Assembly: GCF_002099425.1 (NCBI RefSeq)
Contig: NW_018344216.1
Coordinates: forward strand, 1,677,501 to 1,741,500
From: Phascolarctos cinereus
Taxonomy: Eukaryota > Chordata > Mammalia > Diprotodontia > Phascolarctidae
DNA length: 64,000 nucleotides
Direction: 5' to 3'
In this document: piece by piece, positions 1 to 10,592 of the stretch
Position numbering within the stretch: the first letter of the stretch is position 1
How the letters are laid out: the number at the start of each line of letters is the position of its first letter
Program-made: the position numbers and the translations under genes
The notes under the pieces: model-generated
Seen by the model: the letters and a program-made list of their open reading frames with translations, nothing else
Told to the model about the DNA's origin: nothing
The model's database searches: none

Positions 1-333
1 GCAGGGACCAGGTTTTTGCCTTTCTTTATACACTCAGAGCTCAGCACAGTTTGTAGCGCATTGCTGTTTTTCAGTCATGTCCAATTCTTTGTGACCCCAT
101 TTGTGATTTTCTTTGCAAAGATACTGAAGTGGTTTGCCATTTCCTTCTCCAGCTCATTTTACAAATGAAGAAACTGAGGCAAATAGGGTTAAGTGACTTG
201 CCCAGGGTTGCGCCACTAGTAAGTGTCTGAGGCCAGATTTGAACTCATAAAGATGAGCTTTCCTGATTCCAAACCCAGAGCTCTATCCACTGTGCCACCT
301 GGTAAGTACTTAATAGGTGCTTGTTGACTAATA
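1..333 (+). mobile_element. L2 LINE 3' end, split by a SINE
   Basis: Bases 1-52 read as the L2 tail ('agggac..', '..cctttctttatac', '..agcacagt'). The rest of the same tail, 'aagtacttaataggtgctt', resumes at about 303 and runs into a TAA-type simple repeat. A reverse-strand MAR1-like SINE lies between them, so this is one L2 copy interrupted by a later insertion. The 5' part is outside the window. Confidence 0.7.
56..302 (-). mobile_element. MAR1-like tRNA/RTE-tailed SINE
   Basis: Read on the minus strand this is the long SINE of the window. The tRNA-like head ('cagtggatagagctctggg') comes first, then the CORE-type middle ('ctgaggccagattt' on plus), then a tail resembling the 3' end of BovB/RTE LINEs ('cagtcatgtccaattc' on plus). 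It is essentially full length, and it was inserted into the L2 tail on either side. Confidence 0.85.
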
Positions 334-352
334 ATAATAATAATAATAAAGA

Positions 353-777
353 AAAATAAGTCCCTCAAAGTCCAACCATTATCCAGGCTGTGTGGAGGAG
401 CAAGGCAAAATGCCAGCTAGGATGATGTACAGCTGATGATCTATGTGCCCTGAGACCCCTATGGGAGCTGTGAAGGCCTGGCAAGAGCCCTGAAATATTG
501 ACCGGTTAGGCTCTGGTGACTGGACAGATTAAATCTGAAACAACAATTCTGTACTCCACCTTCTGGCAATGCTTCAGGGCAGTTGGTGCGGACTCCTCAA
601 GAGACTGAGTTCTCAAAGGTCGTGGCAGTTGAACTCATGCTCAAGCAGATTTGGACCTCTTCCATTTCCACAGTGATAAAGTGCAAATTGGTTTGGGGCA
701 GGGAGGGGAAGGGGGCAGAGGACACTAAGAATTATAATTTTAAACTGCTTAGAAACATGAATTTAACCATTGGTAGT
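353..777. other. No feature recognised
   Basis: About 425 bases without a repeat family or RNA that I can name. An 81-codon plus-strand frame spans 583-828. It lacks any recognisable domain and runs into the L2 tail, so I do not call it a gene. Confidence 0.5.
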
Positions 778-778
778 G

Positions 779-950
779 TTTTGTGTATATACCTATCTAT
801 GTACATGTTTCTTCCCCCAGTAGAATAAAACAAACGAGAATAATCTTCTTGAGTTCAGGTAAGTCTTTGGTCTTTCTTTGTATCCCTAGCACTTACTACA
901 GCTCCTGGCACATGATAGGTACTTAGGAAATGCTTATTGATTGGTTAATG
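779..950 (+). mobile_element. L2 LINE 3' end
   Basis: Shows the ordered L2 tail landmarks: the 'tgtatatacctatctatgt' segment, 'agtagaataaa..', 'cttgagttcagg', 'cctagcacttac', 'cacatgataggtacttagga' and the terminal 'tgcttattgattggtt'. It is 5' truncated, as L2 copies usually are, and diverged. Confidence 0.75.
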
Positions 951-1105
951 TGAGATCATGGTCCAATGACATGCCACTGTCTATGCTGCTATGGGAATGG
1001 AATCATTAACATTTCACATTCTTGCTCTAAATCAATGATTTTAAATAAGGAATTTATGAACTTGGTTTAATTTTTTAAATGCCTTGATAACTGTATTCCA
1101 ATGTT

Positions 1106-1282
1106 AAAATGTTACCCTGAGGGGCAGCTGGGTGGCACAGTGGATAGAGCACTGGCCCTGGGGTCAGGAGGACCTGAGTTCAAATGTGGCCTCAGACACT
1201 TGACACTTACTTAGCTGTGTGACTCTGGGCAAGTCACTTAATCCTAATTGCCTCACCAAAAAACCAAAAAATGTTACACTGA
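1106..1282 (+). mobile_element. WSINE1-like SINE with target-site duplication
   Basis: The SINE proper is about 1121-1267. It starts 'ggggcagctgggtggcacag', carries a pol III A-box-like segment ('tggcacagtgga') and a B-box-like segment ('gagttcaaat'), and ends in an A-rich tail. It is flanked by 'aaaatgttaccctga' (1106-1120) and 'aaaatgttacactga' (1268-1282), a 15-bp duplication with one mismatch. Confidence 0.92.
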
Positions 1283-1754
1283 GAAAGGGTCCATAGGCTT
1301 CACCAGAATGTCAAAGAGATCCATTAGACAAAAATTTTTTAAGAATCCCCGCCCTACATGAAACAAAATGGTACAGGGGAGTTGCAGCCGAATGAAAAGA
1401 TGATTCATTAGCTTCCCTTGAGAAGATGAATAAAGAAATCTGTGAAAACCTCATTTTATGGGGTTTTTGGTCCTCTCACTTTTCAGTCCTCACAATGAAC
1501 ACAAGCAAAAAGATCACCATGACGATGATTTCAGTTTATCCTTCAACATCTGCTGCAGAGGAGGAAGAAACAAAGTGTCTGTGAAGACTGTGACAAGATT
1601 CCCCTTACATGGCAAGAAATACCTGTGATGCAAGGCAAACTCTGAACAGCGAACGATGTTGGCAAATATGATGAGAGGGGAAGAAATGAAAGAGGTGGAA
1701 GACTTAGAGGTTATGCAGAAGCCTCACTCCTGCATATCACACATGTATGACCTA
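1283..1754. other. No feature recognised
   Basis: Single-copy-looking DNA. A 56-codon frame at 1458-1628 starts with ATG and contains a Cys-Cys pair, but nothing about it is family-specific. A pyrimidine run ending in AG lies at about 1465-1487. I do not annotate an exon here. Confidence 0.45.
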
Positions 1755-2001
1755 GGGGCAGCTAGACAGGTAGAATATAGGACTGGGCCTGGGGTCAACA
1801 AGACTTCAGTTAACATCTGGCCTCAGACACTTAGTAGCTGTGTGACCTTGGGCAAGTCATTTAACCTCTTTGCCCTAATCCACCAGAGAAGAAAATGGCA
1901 AACCACTCCAGTATTTTTGCAAAGAAAACCCCATGAACAGTACTGATGCACTGTGGTCCACAGGGTCACAAAAAATTGGACACAACTGAACAACAACAAA
2001 A
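1755..2001 (+). mobile_element. MAR1-like SINE, diverged
   Basis: The head 'aggggcagctagacagg' is followed by the CORE-like block ('ggcctcagacacttagtagc'), then 'ggcaaaccactccagtattt' and the RTE-like end 'gacacaactgaacaacaac'. The region just before the tail carries extra bases compared with other copies ('gcactgtggtccaca'). Confidence 0.85.
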
Positions 2002-2039
2002 ATGACATCTTTTTGAAAATAAATTGAGTGCTTCATTTA

Positions 2040-2262
2040 AAATTATTGGCAAAAAAAAGAAAAAGAAAAGAAAAGAAAAAAGAAAAAAGAAAGAAAGAAA
2101 AGGGGGGCAGCTAGGTGGCACAGTGAATAGTGCTCTGGCCTTGGAGTCAGGAGGACCTGAGTTCAAATGTGACCTCAGACACTTGACACTTACTAGCTAT
2201 GTGACCCTGGGCAAGTTACTTAACCCCGATTGTCTCAGCAAAAAAAAAAAAATTATTGGCAC
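2040..2262 (+). mobile_element. WSINE1-like SINE plus AAAG tract inside one duplication
   Basis: The SINE is about 2104-2249 ('ggggcagctaggtggcacag' to an A run). 'aaattattggca' occurs both at 2040-2051 and at about 2251-2262, so the repeated target encloses the SINE and also the 50-base A/AAAG-rich tract at 2052-2103 on its 5' side. That is not the usual arrangement of a single retroposition. Confidence 0.85.
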
Positions 2263-2610
2263 ATTTTGCTATGGCAGATACTTCCTAACAAATGTCCAAA
2301 TAATGCCTTAACCCTGCCATAAGGTACATTCCCAGAAAAAAGTTAGTTTGCTGATCGTTAACAGAAAAGCTATCTTTTATCTTTGACAGTATGATACTAT
2401 CACAAAGTAATGTATTTGACCAGCAATTAATTTGCTTCTCAGTATTAACTTTACTTTATTGTAGCCATTGTTTAAAAAAATCTATTGTTTCTTGACTGCT
2501 ATTTAAGCTTCATACAGGTCTTCTCATGTTTCTCTAAATTCTTCATATTTGTAATGTGGACCTTTGATTTTTGTGTGTAAGCAATCCTGGTGTGGGATCT
2601 CCCTTCACAA
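2263..2610. other. No feature recognised
   Basis: AT-rich DNA with no repeat family or gene signal that I can name. Confidence 0.4.
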
Positions 2611-2614
2611 ATGC

Positions 2615-2760
2615 TGACCAGCCACTCATCTGCAACTTACAGTCTTGGAAAGTTGCCTGAGATACTGAGATGTTGGTGACTTGCCCATGCTCAGGCAGCT
2701 AGTATGTGTGAGAGGCAGGGATTGAATCTAGGTTCTAGAATTGTAGAATGGTAGACTGCT
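2615..2760 (-). mobile_element. MIR-like CORE-SINE fragment
   Basis: Reads 'gtgacttgcccatgctcagg' and 'cagctagtatgtgtgagagg' on the plus strand, which is the antisense signature of MIR-like SINEs. Diverged. Confidence 0.6.
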
Positions 2761-2844
2761 TTTCTGGGCCATGTTCCCATGGAAGAAAATTTGAATGTCC
2801 AACTCCAGAGCTGGCCTTCTATATACTACCCCTTCTTGCTTCTC

Positions 2845-3310
2845 ATTCCTTAAGGTCCTATATATTCCATTAACTCCATTTACCATAGTTTATTCAATTA
2901 TTCCCTAATCATTAAACAATTTTTTTTATCAGAAATAACAGGGCTATGAACATTTTTGTATGTAGGAGCCTTTTCTTGTTAACAATACCTTCTTGGGATA
3001 GAATGCCAGTTGCGCAATCTGTGGGTCAAGGTTTGAACAATTTAGCAACTTTTCTGGAAAAATTCCAAATTGTTTCCCAGAATGGTTGAACCAACACCCA
3101 ACTCCTTCAACAGAAAATTTTCATGTCTTTCCTCTCGCATACCTTTCAATAGTGAGTTTTCCCATCTTTCAGTCTTTTTTCTAGCTTTACGGATACAAGG
3201 TGATGCTCCTGAGTTGTTTTCATTTGCATTTTTCAAATTATTTGTGATTTTGAACATTTTTCAGATGGTTATTAATAGGTTCTATCTCTTCTCTTTTGAA
3301 ACCTCTTTAT
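2845..3310 (-). mobile_element. L1 fragment, ORF2 end and 3' UTR
   Basis: The plus strand matches the familiar antisense L1 order: 'agtttattcaattattccc', 'gggctatgaacatttttgta', 'ccagaatggttgaaccaaca', then the segment before 'catttgcatttttcaaatta'. This is the C-terminal ORF2 region and adjoining 3' UTR. It is old, with many breaks in reading frame, and lacks most of the element. Confidence 0.75.
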
Positions 3311-4500
3311 CATGAAAGCTTGTTAACATGACAAGAACCAAACAACATCACAAAAAACGAAATTGGCTATTGATGTGGGAATCATTTTGGAATCAGTTAT
3401 CTGTGTGCTGTCAGCTTGTCAACTGTTTGAGGTCAAAGTTCAAATAATGTCAAGCTAGAAGAAAGAATGAAGAGGGGACAACTGTGTGTAATTATAGCAG
3501 CTCCAACATGACTTATTTAAACAGGCTAATGACTTAAAAAATGAAAAATGGATAAAAGTAAAGTCATTAATATTTTCTATCATTATTTCTTAGAGAAGTT
3601 TCTCTCTAAGTCCTCTCTTCTTTAGGTTAAATATCCCCAGTTTTTTCAAAAAATTCTCAAGAAATTTAAGCAATGTGAAACAATTGTGATGACAAGGAGT
3701 CCAAAGAGCCCAGAAACCCTGTTAGACAGTAATCACTCCACCTCCTTGCCAAATGAAGAGGCATGGCAGCCCATGGAGAGACTTTAAATAGACCTGCTTA
3801 ATATTAGGCCATTGATTTCCAGCGTTAGACCATTGCTCCTATGATAAATTAGAGAGGAAGAGGATGGAATTTTATGAAAAATGCAACTTTATGAAACAGA
3901 AAAAGAACAATGGAGGACAAAACGAAGGAAGATTGGCATGAGATAAGCTAAGGCCAGTCGCTCCAGGAAAATGAATAAGTAAAACTAAAAAGAGGAAAAC
4001 AAAAAGAGGGAAAGTAGAATAGGGCTGCTAGCCATTCCATTGTGACCTATTCCCTGGATAGTAAAACTGCCACATTTGGATACTAACACTTTACTACCCA
4101 ATATACTATATGAGGAAGTAGAAATGACCCTTATGATGGTGAAATAAGGAAAAGCTGCCAATCTACCAAATATTTACCCAAAGGAGGAATGTGTGTTTGA
4201 GGCAACAAAATTTCAAAGGCATTCAGTGATCCAGTGTTAAAGTATCTTAAAGGAGGAATAATTTATTAAAAAAAAGAAAAAAAAACTCCAACATAGACAG
4301 TGTTAGGACCCTTCCCCCCAAAGAAAGGCCACCAAAAAAGGCATTAGCAACTAAAGACTTTTGTCTACACAATCTTTATGAGAATGTTCTATGATTGCGT
4401 TGAGTACATCTTTGACAAAAATATGAGAAAAGAACCAGCAGGCTTTTGCAGATGATTTTTTTTGTAGCCAACTATATCGTCCAATGACAAGATTAACTGA
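3311..4500. other. Repeat-poor stretch, nothing recognised
   Basis: About 1.2 kb of A-rich DNA with no repeat family, RNA or convincing open frame that I can identify. Confidence 0.4.
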
Positions 4501-4504
4501 AAAT

Positions 4505-4715
4505 TATAGTGAATTACAGTGCTCAGTGCTTACCATACTGCCTGGCACTTAATAGGTGCTTAATAAATGTTTCCTGATTGAATACGAGGTTTCACTTGGT
4601 ATAGAAGCTCTTTGAGCGCAAACGTTGTCTTATTTGCTTATATTTGTATCCCTGGAGTCTAGCACAGTGACTGATACATAGCCAGCACTTAATTAATGCT
4701 TTTTCATTGATACAT
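4505..4715 (+). mobile_element. Two L2 3' tails in tandem
   Basis: First tail: about 4508-4585 ('gcctggcacttaataggtgc', 'ttaataaatgtttcctgatt'). Second: about 4600-4715 ('gaagctctttgagcgc', 'tttgtatccctgg', 'agcacttaattaatgctttt'). Each is a separate short L2 3' end on the same strand. Confidence 0.7.
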
Positions 4716-5080
4716 TCATTTGTACAAGATCATTTAATAGCTGCAACTACAGAAACAACTCTATTCAATGATCATCTGATCAGAGTCAAGTGAAATACAA
4801 AAAAGAGAGATGTTTGCTAAAGGTGCTCATCACTCTTATAGAACATCTTTCATTCAGAGTCTAAATACAAGCAGGATTTCCTATAGAAGGTAAGGTCCTT
4901 AAGATACTTCTGTTTGCAGATGGAATTATACTGGTTTGCATAAAATAATGTTATCTCTTCAATAAGAGCTATTGCTACTTAAAAAAATACCAGCCTCCTA
5001 AGATATATGGGGCAAATGAAGAGGATAAATAATGTATATTTCCAAATTGTGACATGAAGTTATATGGTCACACTACTGAA
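4716..5080. other. No feature recognised
   Basis: About 365 bases of AT-rich DNA without a nameable element. Confidence 0.4.
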
Positions 5081-5084
5081 TTTA

Positions 5085-5190
5085 GTCTAACATGTATGTA
5101 TAGATGTATGTAATACATACATGTATCTATTTATACACACGTATATACATACACAGATATATACATACAAACACACACATATATGCTAGG
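5085..5190. repeat. ATGT/TACA/CA simple repeat
   Basis: Degenerate 'atgtatgta' and 'acatacat' tracts followed by short CA runs. Because it alternates purine and pyrimidine it is partly self-complementary. Confidence 0.8.
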
Positions 5191-5598
5191 AACAAAGGGC
5201 AAGGTACAATGGATTTTGCTCAGAATGGAATAGAAGAAGGATGTGCTGGATTTGAATTGGAAACTACAAAGAACTTTGAATGATCCCAAAAGACTCATGG
5301 ACATAAAGGCCTACTTTTTCAAGAGCAAAATTTCCCCAGAAATGCTGTAAGTCTGAAAATCAGAGTACATGAAAATTTCTGAAGAATTGCCTAGAGGGCA
5401 ATGGAACAATCTATGGGGAGGGGAGCATAAATTAAGTTGCACGTTATCAACAATGACTTGCATTCAAAAAATAGTACAGATCTACATTTCCTCTGCAACT
5501 TACAGTCTTAGAAAGTCCCCTAGACTAATGGCATTGAATAGAAGCAGATCCCTACAGGTCACATGTTGACTTAGAAAATTACAAATTAGCATGATCTA
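5191..5598. other. No clear feature
   Basis: Mostly unrecognised. 'gcaacttacagtcttagaaa' at about 5497-5516 resembles the start of the antisense SINE at 2615 and may be a small relic of it. Confidence 0.35.
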
Positions 5599-5599
5599 T

Positions 5600-5665
5600 A
5601 TTGTATTATATGTGTGTGTGTATATATGTATATATAATATATATGTATGTATGTTATTGTTGTTG
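5600..5665. repeat. TG/TATATG microsatellite
   Basis: 'tgtgtgtgtgtatatatgta' continuing to 'atgtatgtatgt', followed by a short TTG run. Confidence 0.85.
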
Positions 5666-5689
5666 TTAAACATTTCTCAATTTTAATCT

Positions 5690-5840
5690 GCTTCCACTGT
5701 ACTCAGGAGTGTGATACCTCTAACTTAGGCCACTGGAGGTTAGGTGACTTGCCCAGGATCACACAATCGGTATGTGCCAACAATGAGACTTGATCCTTGC
5801 CATAGGCTAGTTTTCTATCCACTAGTCTGTGCTGTCTATC
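5690..5840 (-). mobile_element. MIR-like CORE-SINE fragment
   Basis: Plus strand shows 'ggttaggtgacttgcccagg', 'tcacacaatcggtatgtgcc' and 'ttctatccactagtctgtgc', the antisense MIR pattern. Confidence 0.65.
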
Positions 5841-5849
5841 CTCCTTCAT

Positions 5850-6112
5850 TTTATGTTATTTAATAGAGTCTCTCCCACCCCAATTTCATTGTATTTTTGT
5901 GCCTCTTGGTTTCATTACATTACTTTACTACAATTTATTTAACTCATCCCTCCTTTTTGGACATTAGGTTGCTAACTTAAAAAAATTTGCATGCAATGTT
6001 GCCATGAAAATATTTGAATACATAGCTTTTTTTGTTCTTGATAACACTTTCAGAGCATATTCCTAGCAATGGAATAATTGAGGCAAGGTGTATGATTACT
6101 CATGTAAAATTG
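5850..6112 (-). mobile_element. L1 fragment near ORF2 end/3' UTR
   Basis: Parallels the antisense L1 at 40640-40870. Shared motifs are the 'acaatttatttaactcatcc' region, 'gacattaggttgctaac', the 'gatattgcc..gaaaatattt' type segment and 'agcaatggaataattgaggc'. Short and diverged. Confidence 0.6.
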
Positions 6113-7480
6113 GGGGGGGTTCTTTTTCTAGTAATTCAGGAGTTTCCAGAAAATATAAGGAACCTTAAAGGTTCTGATGATTCTTGAGGCCAGCATAACT
6201 CTCATTTCAAAGTAGGTTTTTTTTTGGAAACATTTTTTTCTTTTAATATAAAAATTAAATTTAACTCAAATTTAAAGTACAAATATGTTATAACTTGATT
6301 TGCTAATGAAATTATCTTTATTTGATTAAACTTTAAAATGTTACTTATTCATTACTTCTCTCTTAAATACTTTTCATTTTTGGTACAAATTGACCCTGCT
6401 GAACTATGAGATATACAGCATCTCTTAGTTTTTGCCAGTTTATAAGAATCAGACAAAAACATGAGAATTTAAAAAAAAAACAACTATAGCCATAGTCACA
6501 TTTTATAATGCTTTAGACACTTAGCCATTTGATTCAGTCTGTCTGTAGAAGGAGATGGGACTGATTTGCATTTGAAGCTTTTAAGGTTTAAAAGCATAAG
6601 CTTTTCACCCTGGCACTTAAGCATCTTTTCAACCTTAGTATTTTTCTGCTGATGTTATATAGCTCCAAGTAATGAAACTTCAGTATCTCTGAATATTTGG
6701 ATAACTGCAGATGACTCAAAGGAAAAATCTGACTGGAAAAAGAGATGGGTTGATTATGCAGGGAGGGGGAAGAATAATAAATGAACAGGGAGTATGTAAC
6801 CATGAAATGCTAAAAGCACATTGGGTGCTTCAATTGAGAGTTTATGGAAGGACATGGCTAAGGATCACATAGGATGAGAAAAGATGGATGGTCTGTGATC
6901 TATTCTAGTGGACAGAGTGACACTATTGATGAGATCATAGAGCCATAAAAGCATATAAAGTCTATCCAGAAAGGACCTGAAAGTTCTTAATAGAATGCAT
7001 GTCCTTCTCTCAACAGTGCATCCGTCTTGCCTCTCTGGCAGTTCTCGCCTCCTTTTAATTGCAACTGATTGATTCCACTGCATTCCAATGTGACAATCTA
7101 TTCCCTGTCTACCCTCCTGAATGCACATGGTAATTACTGTTATGAAAAATAATCTAATAATTTGTTACTTTTCATGAAACCTTGTACCTTATTACAATCA
7201 TTGGTTATATGAAAACATTGAGTCAGCCCAGGACCATTCTAGGAAAATCACAAAGCATGTGGTTATTATTAATGGTAGCCACTTATAAAATCCAAGCTCA
7301 TTATCTCTTACTGACAGGTAGTAATGACTATAATAAACTAAGACTCAGTTCAAGCTAAAAAATGATTAGAGTTGATAATAGAATGACCCTAATTAATGAA
7401 TTTGCTAAGTGATGTTGTCTGTTTACAGTAGAGGGAAGGAAGTCATAGGGAGAAGCATTCGTGCAAAGAGACTTGGGTGT
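6113..7480. other. Repeat-poor stretch, nothing recognised
   Basis: About 1.4 kb of mostly AT-rich DNA. Minus-strand frames of 71 and 87 codons exist (6588-6803 and 6865-7128), but neither has a domain or codon pattern that I recognise. Confidence 0.4.
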
Positions 7481-7484
7481 GATT

Positions 7485-7690
7485 CATTGCTCCAACATGT
7501 GGAGAGGTGACCTTGAGTAAGTTACATAACCTCTCTGAGCCTCAGTTTCCTTATTTGTAGAATGAAAATAAAAACACTTGCATTGTGTACCTTGCAAGGT
7601 TGTGGCAAGGCTCAAATGATGTAATGTATGTGAAGCACTTTGGAAATTTAAAAACAATGAAAAGACAAGCTATTATTAAATTTCACTAAA
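7485..7690 (+). mobile_element. MIR-like CORE-SINE
   Basis: Sense order is visible: 'ggtgaccttgagtaagttac', 'tctctgagcctcagtttcct', 'gcaaggttgtggcaaggctc', 'gtgaagcactttggaaattt', then an L2-like 3' end. Confidence 0.7.
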
Positions 7691-8117
7691 ATCTTGTTCT
7701 AATGCTTCATCATGGTGAGAATTCAGAGTTCTCAAAGTCTATGCCAATGGAGCCTAACCTTTGGCAGGTGCTATCAAGTTGGAAGGATTTCAAGTATGGA
7801 CTCAGCAACAAACTTTCTGTCCAAGGACCAGGCTAGCTAATTTGGACAGGCTGCGGGGTAATGGATTTTACAGCCAAACCTCCTTGTGAATACTGTTTGC
7901 TAAGCTATGGAGAGGTGGTGATCTAAGTGGAGTTAGTGATCATACCAATGATATAATATATAATTGACACATACCATTAGCTAGGTCATAACTTAAATAT
8001 CTTATGTTTCTGCATACATATGTATGTGTGTTTTCTTGACCCTGTTACAGATTATAAGCTTTGGGACAGCAACCAAGAAACCAAGTCTTCACAGCTTCAA
8101 AGGGCTGTTAGATGTAA
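7691..8117. other. No feature recognised
   Basis: About 430 bases with no nameable repeat or gene. A short CAA repeat begins at about 8118. Confidence 0.4.
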
Positions 8118-8343
8118 CAACAACAACAACAACAGCTAGAATTTATGTAGCATCTGTGCTACGTAGAACTGTGCTAAGTCCTTTAGAAATACTAATTCAT
8201 TTGATCTTCACAACAACCTTGGGAGATAGATGCTATTATTATCTCCATTTTCAGTTGAGGAAACTGAGGCAAACATTAAATAAATGACTTTTCCAAGATC
8301 TTATAGCCAATTGCTATCTGAGGTGGGATTTGAATCCAGGTCA
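8118..8343 (-). mobile_element. MIR-like CORE-SINE with CAA run
   Basis: After a 'caacaacaacaacaaca' run the plus strand reads the antisense MIR: 'agaactgtgctaagtccttt', 'gatcttcacaacaacc', 'gaggaaactgaggcaaac', 'gggatttgaatccaggtc'. The CAA run lies at the LINE-like 3' end of the SINE. Confidence 0.75.
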
Positions 8344-8364
8344 GATGTATCCTGCATTATTCTA

Positions 8365-8480
8365 GAAGACAGAACTAGGTCCAGCGAATAGAAACTACAA
8401 ATTGGCAGAAAAGCCTCCTAACAATCAGGGCTGTCCAAAAATGGAATGGACTACGTCACCAAGGTATGAGTACTCGTCAA
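8365..8480 (+). mobile_element. CR1/L3 LINE fragment
   Basis: 'agaagacagaactaggtcca', 'cctaacaatcagggctgtcc' and 'aaaaatggaatggactacgt' match the order of a CR1/L3-type 3' region. Confidence 0.65.
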
Positions 8481-8644
8481 CTCTCTAAGTAAATCTAAGT
8501 AATTCTGTTTATTTTTTTTTTCATGTGTAGTCTATGGCAGTATTCTATGTCCTGAATTCATACTGAATGACTGACAGAACATAGGTAACTTGCCAGATGC
8601 ATTATGCAGGTGATTGTTATCCAGTCATTATACCTAGACTTTTC

Positions 8645-8858
8645 CAGATAGTATTGGCTGGGGGGCAGCTAGGTGGTGCAGTGGATAGAGCATTGGCCCC
8701 GAAGTCAGGAGAAACTGAGTTCAAATCCAGCCTCAGACCAAAGACTTGACACTGACTAGCTGTGTGACCCTGGGCAAGTCACTTAACCCCAACTGCCTAA
8801 CCAAAAAAAAAAAACAAACAAACCAAAAATCCCCCCAAAACAGATACTATTGGTTGGG
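8645..8858 (+). mobile_element. WSINE1-like SINE with target-site duplication
   Basis: The SINE is about 8662-8840 with a long A/AAAC-type tail. Flanks are 'cagatagtattggctggg' and 'cagatactattggttggg', about 18 bp with two differences, so the insertion is fairly young compared with the MIR-like copies. Confidence 0.92.
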
Positions 8859-9190
8859 AGAATAGTTGCTGGTTATAGTCAGACACTTTCTGGTGCACTG
8901 AGAAGTAAGCCAGACTATGTGGGAAAGAGGCAAAGCGAAATATCTTTGTACTGAGAAACAATATAGCAAACACTATCTCACGCGTAAAGGGAAGAATCTC
9001 ACTGTCATGCTCGGTGCATTTTTTTGTTTAAGAGGGAGAATTTGCGATAATTCAGCTTCACTTCCAAGTTATATAGAAAAGGAAAAGCATATGTCTTAGC
9101 AACTGCTCTCCAGAATGGAGAAGAGAGTAGACTTCCAAAGAGAAAATGAAAGCTTCTGGCTAGAAATAAGCAAATGTTAATTGTTTTACT
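8859..9190. other. No feature recognised
   Basis: About 330 bases without a nameable repeat. A 60-codon frame (8917-9099) has no recognisable content. Confidence 0.4.
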
Positions 9191-9194
9191 GGAA

Positions 9195-9335
9195 TTGTGC
9201 CACTTGGTATAGTTGAAAGAGAACTAACTTAGGGGTCAGAAGGCTTAGCTCTAGACTCAGATCTGATGCTAACTAGTCGAGTGATCTTGGTCAAGTCGCT
9301 TAGCCTTTCTGAGCCTTAATTTCATCTCTGGTTGA
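9195..9335 (+). mobile_element. MIR-like CORE-SINE, partial
   Basis: 'gccacttggtatagttgaaa', 'ttaggggtcagaaggctta' and 'cttggtcaagtcgcttagcc' follow the tRNA-headed MIR-like order. The 3' half is missing. Confidence 0.6.
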
Positions 9336-9494
9336 TTAAAACATTTCAGCAAATAATGATTTAAATGCTTACACTATGTAGAACACTGTTTTAGACATCA
9401 TGGAAGAAAGCAAATTTAGATAAGTCATGGTAATGTTTACAATATGATAGGAGAATAAGAGAGATAATTATATTTTACTGTATTATATAGGAAG

Positions 9495-9700
9495 GGAGGC
9501 AGCATGGTATAGTGAACAGAGTCAGGGAGACATGAGTTCAAATGTCACTCCCTAGACAAGTCACTTAACCTCTCAGTGATCTAGGGAACTTAAGAGAGTT
9601 CAATTGAAGAGAAAGTGCCAACCTGAATTGGTAGAAGAGATTTCTTCATCTAGGGGTTCCCTTTCTCAATGAAATCACAGGTCCTGTCCCTATCTCTATA
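9495..9700 (+). mobile_element. tRNA-headed SINE with 'TCCCTATC'-type tail
   Basis: The head 'ggcagcatggtatagtgaac' is followed by 'gtcacttaacctct', 'ggggttccctttctcaatga' and 'acaggtcctgtccctatc'. The same distinctive 3' half recurs near 21100-21205 and 57730-57835, so this is a separate CORE-SINE subfamily in the window. Confidence 0.65.
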
Positions 9701-9704
9701 TTAT

Positions 9705-10025
9705 ATGGCAGGTACCCAGAGAGATACAAAACAAAATGGTATAGAAATTCAGACAATGGAAAGGTCCTGGAAGGGTGGAAGGTGGTGAATTTGAGTTGGG
9801 CTTTAATGTTGAGGGCAGGGGTTGAAATTTGCCAGATGAAGAGGGGAGGGAGGGCATAGCAGGCATAAGTAATAGTGTGAACAATGGCAGGGGAAGGGGA
9901 GAGCCCATGCTGTATTTGGGGAACAGATAGTAGATCAGCTTGTCTGGTGTGTAGAATTCTGAGGGAAGTATTATAACAGAAAGCCAGAAAGAAAGGGTAC
10001 CACTGACTTATAGAGAGCCTCAAAT
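9705..10025 (-). mobile_element. L2 LINE fragment, 3' coding/3' UTR part
   Basis: On the minus strand the order is 'cattaaagcccaactc', 'ctgctatgccctccctccc' and 'cacaccagacaagctgatct', as in L2 just upstream of its tail. A 136-codon minus-strand frame (9646-10056) is this L2 sequence and not a host gene. Confidence 0.7.
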
Positions 10026-10064
10026 GGCAAGAAAAGGCACTCAAAAAAAAAGGCATTTACTCAG

Positions 10065-10190
10065 TGGGCACTAATATTCGTTATTTTTACACTCACAGTG
10101 CGTATCAAGAAGGTCAAATGAGATAATGTATCTGAAAGTGTTTTGACAAAATATAAAGCATTATATAAATACATAGCATCATTAACTCTT
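10065..10190 (+). mobile_element. MIR-like 3' half
   Basis: 'aggtcaaatgagataatgta', 'tgaaagtgttttgacaaaat' and 'ttatataaatacatagc' are the 3' half of a MIR-like SINE. Confidence 0.6.
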
Positions 10191-10384
10191 TCTCTAGCTA
10201 GAGCAAGTAAAATCCTTGTTCCAAGAAGATAAATCCTGTCATTGCAGACCTCACTAAGTTTTTCTCTACACCTATTAGTTTCATGATTTTTACCTTCTGT
10301 TCTGAAAATGGGAAAATCTGTTTCCCCAACCAAGCACCATGGAGAGTCTTCTTGAATGTGCCTTCTGGAAGGATCTGGATCTAA

Positions 10385-10510
10385 ACCAATAATCCAATCA
10401 ATATTCATTAAGCACATACTAAATGCCAGCCACTGTGCTAAGCCCTGGGGATACAATTAATAATTAAAAAAAAACAACACAGTCCCTGCCTTCAAAGAGC
10501 TTACAATATA
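10385..10510 (-). mobile_element. L2 LINE 3' end
   Basis: Plus strand gives 'ccaatcaatattcattaagc', 'gccagccactgtgctaagcc', 'ctggggatacaatt' and 'ctttcaaagagcttac'-like text, the antisense L2 tail. Confidence 0.75.
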
Positions 10511-10592
10511 AGGTGTAGGGAGAGATAGCATATAAAAGGAGGCAGGAAAGTGGGATAGGAGAGACACCAGGGGTTACACCCCCCCCCCCATA

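Noticed and set aside
1458-1628. 56-codon frame with a hydrophobic start and a Cys-Cys pair, briefly considered as a hepcidin-like or other small secreted peptide
   Set aside because: Only two cysteines where hepcidin has eight, no matching spacing, and no supporting exons. Chance is the better explanation.
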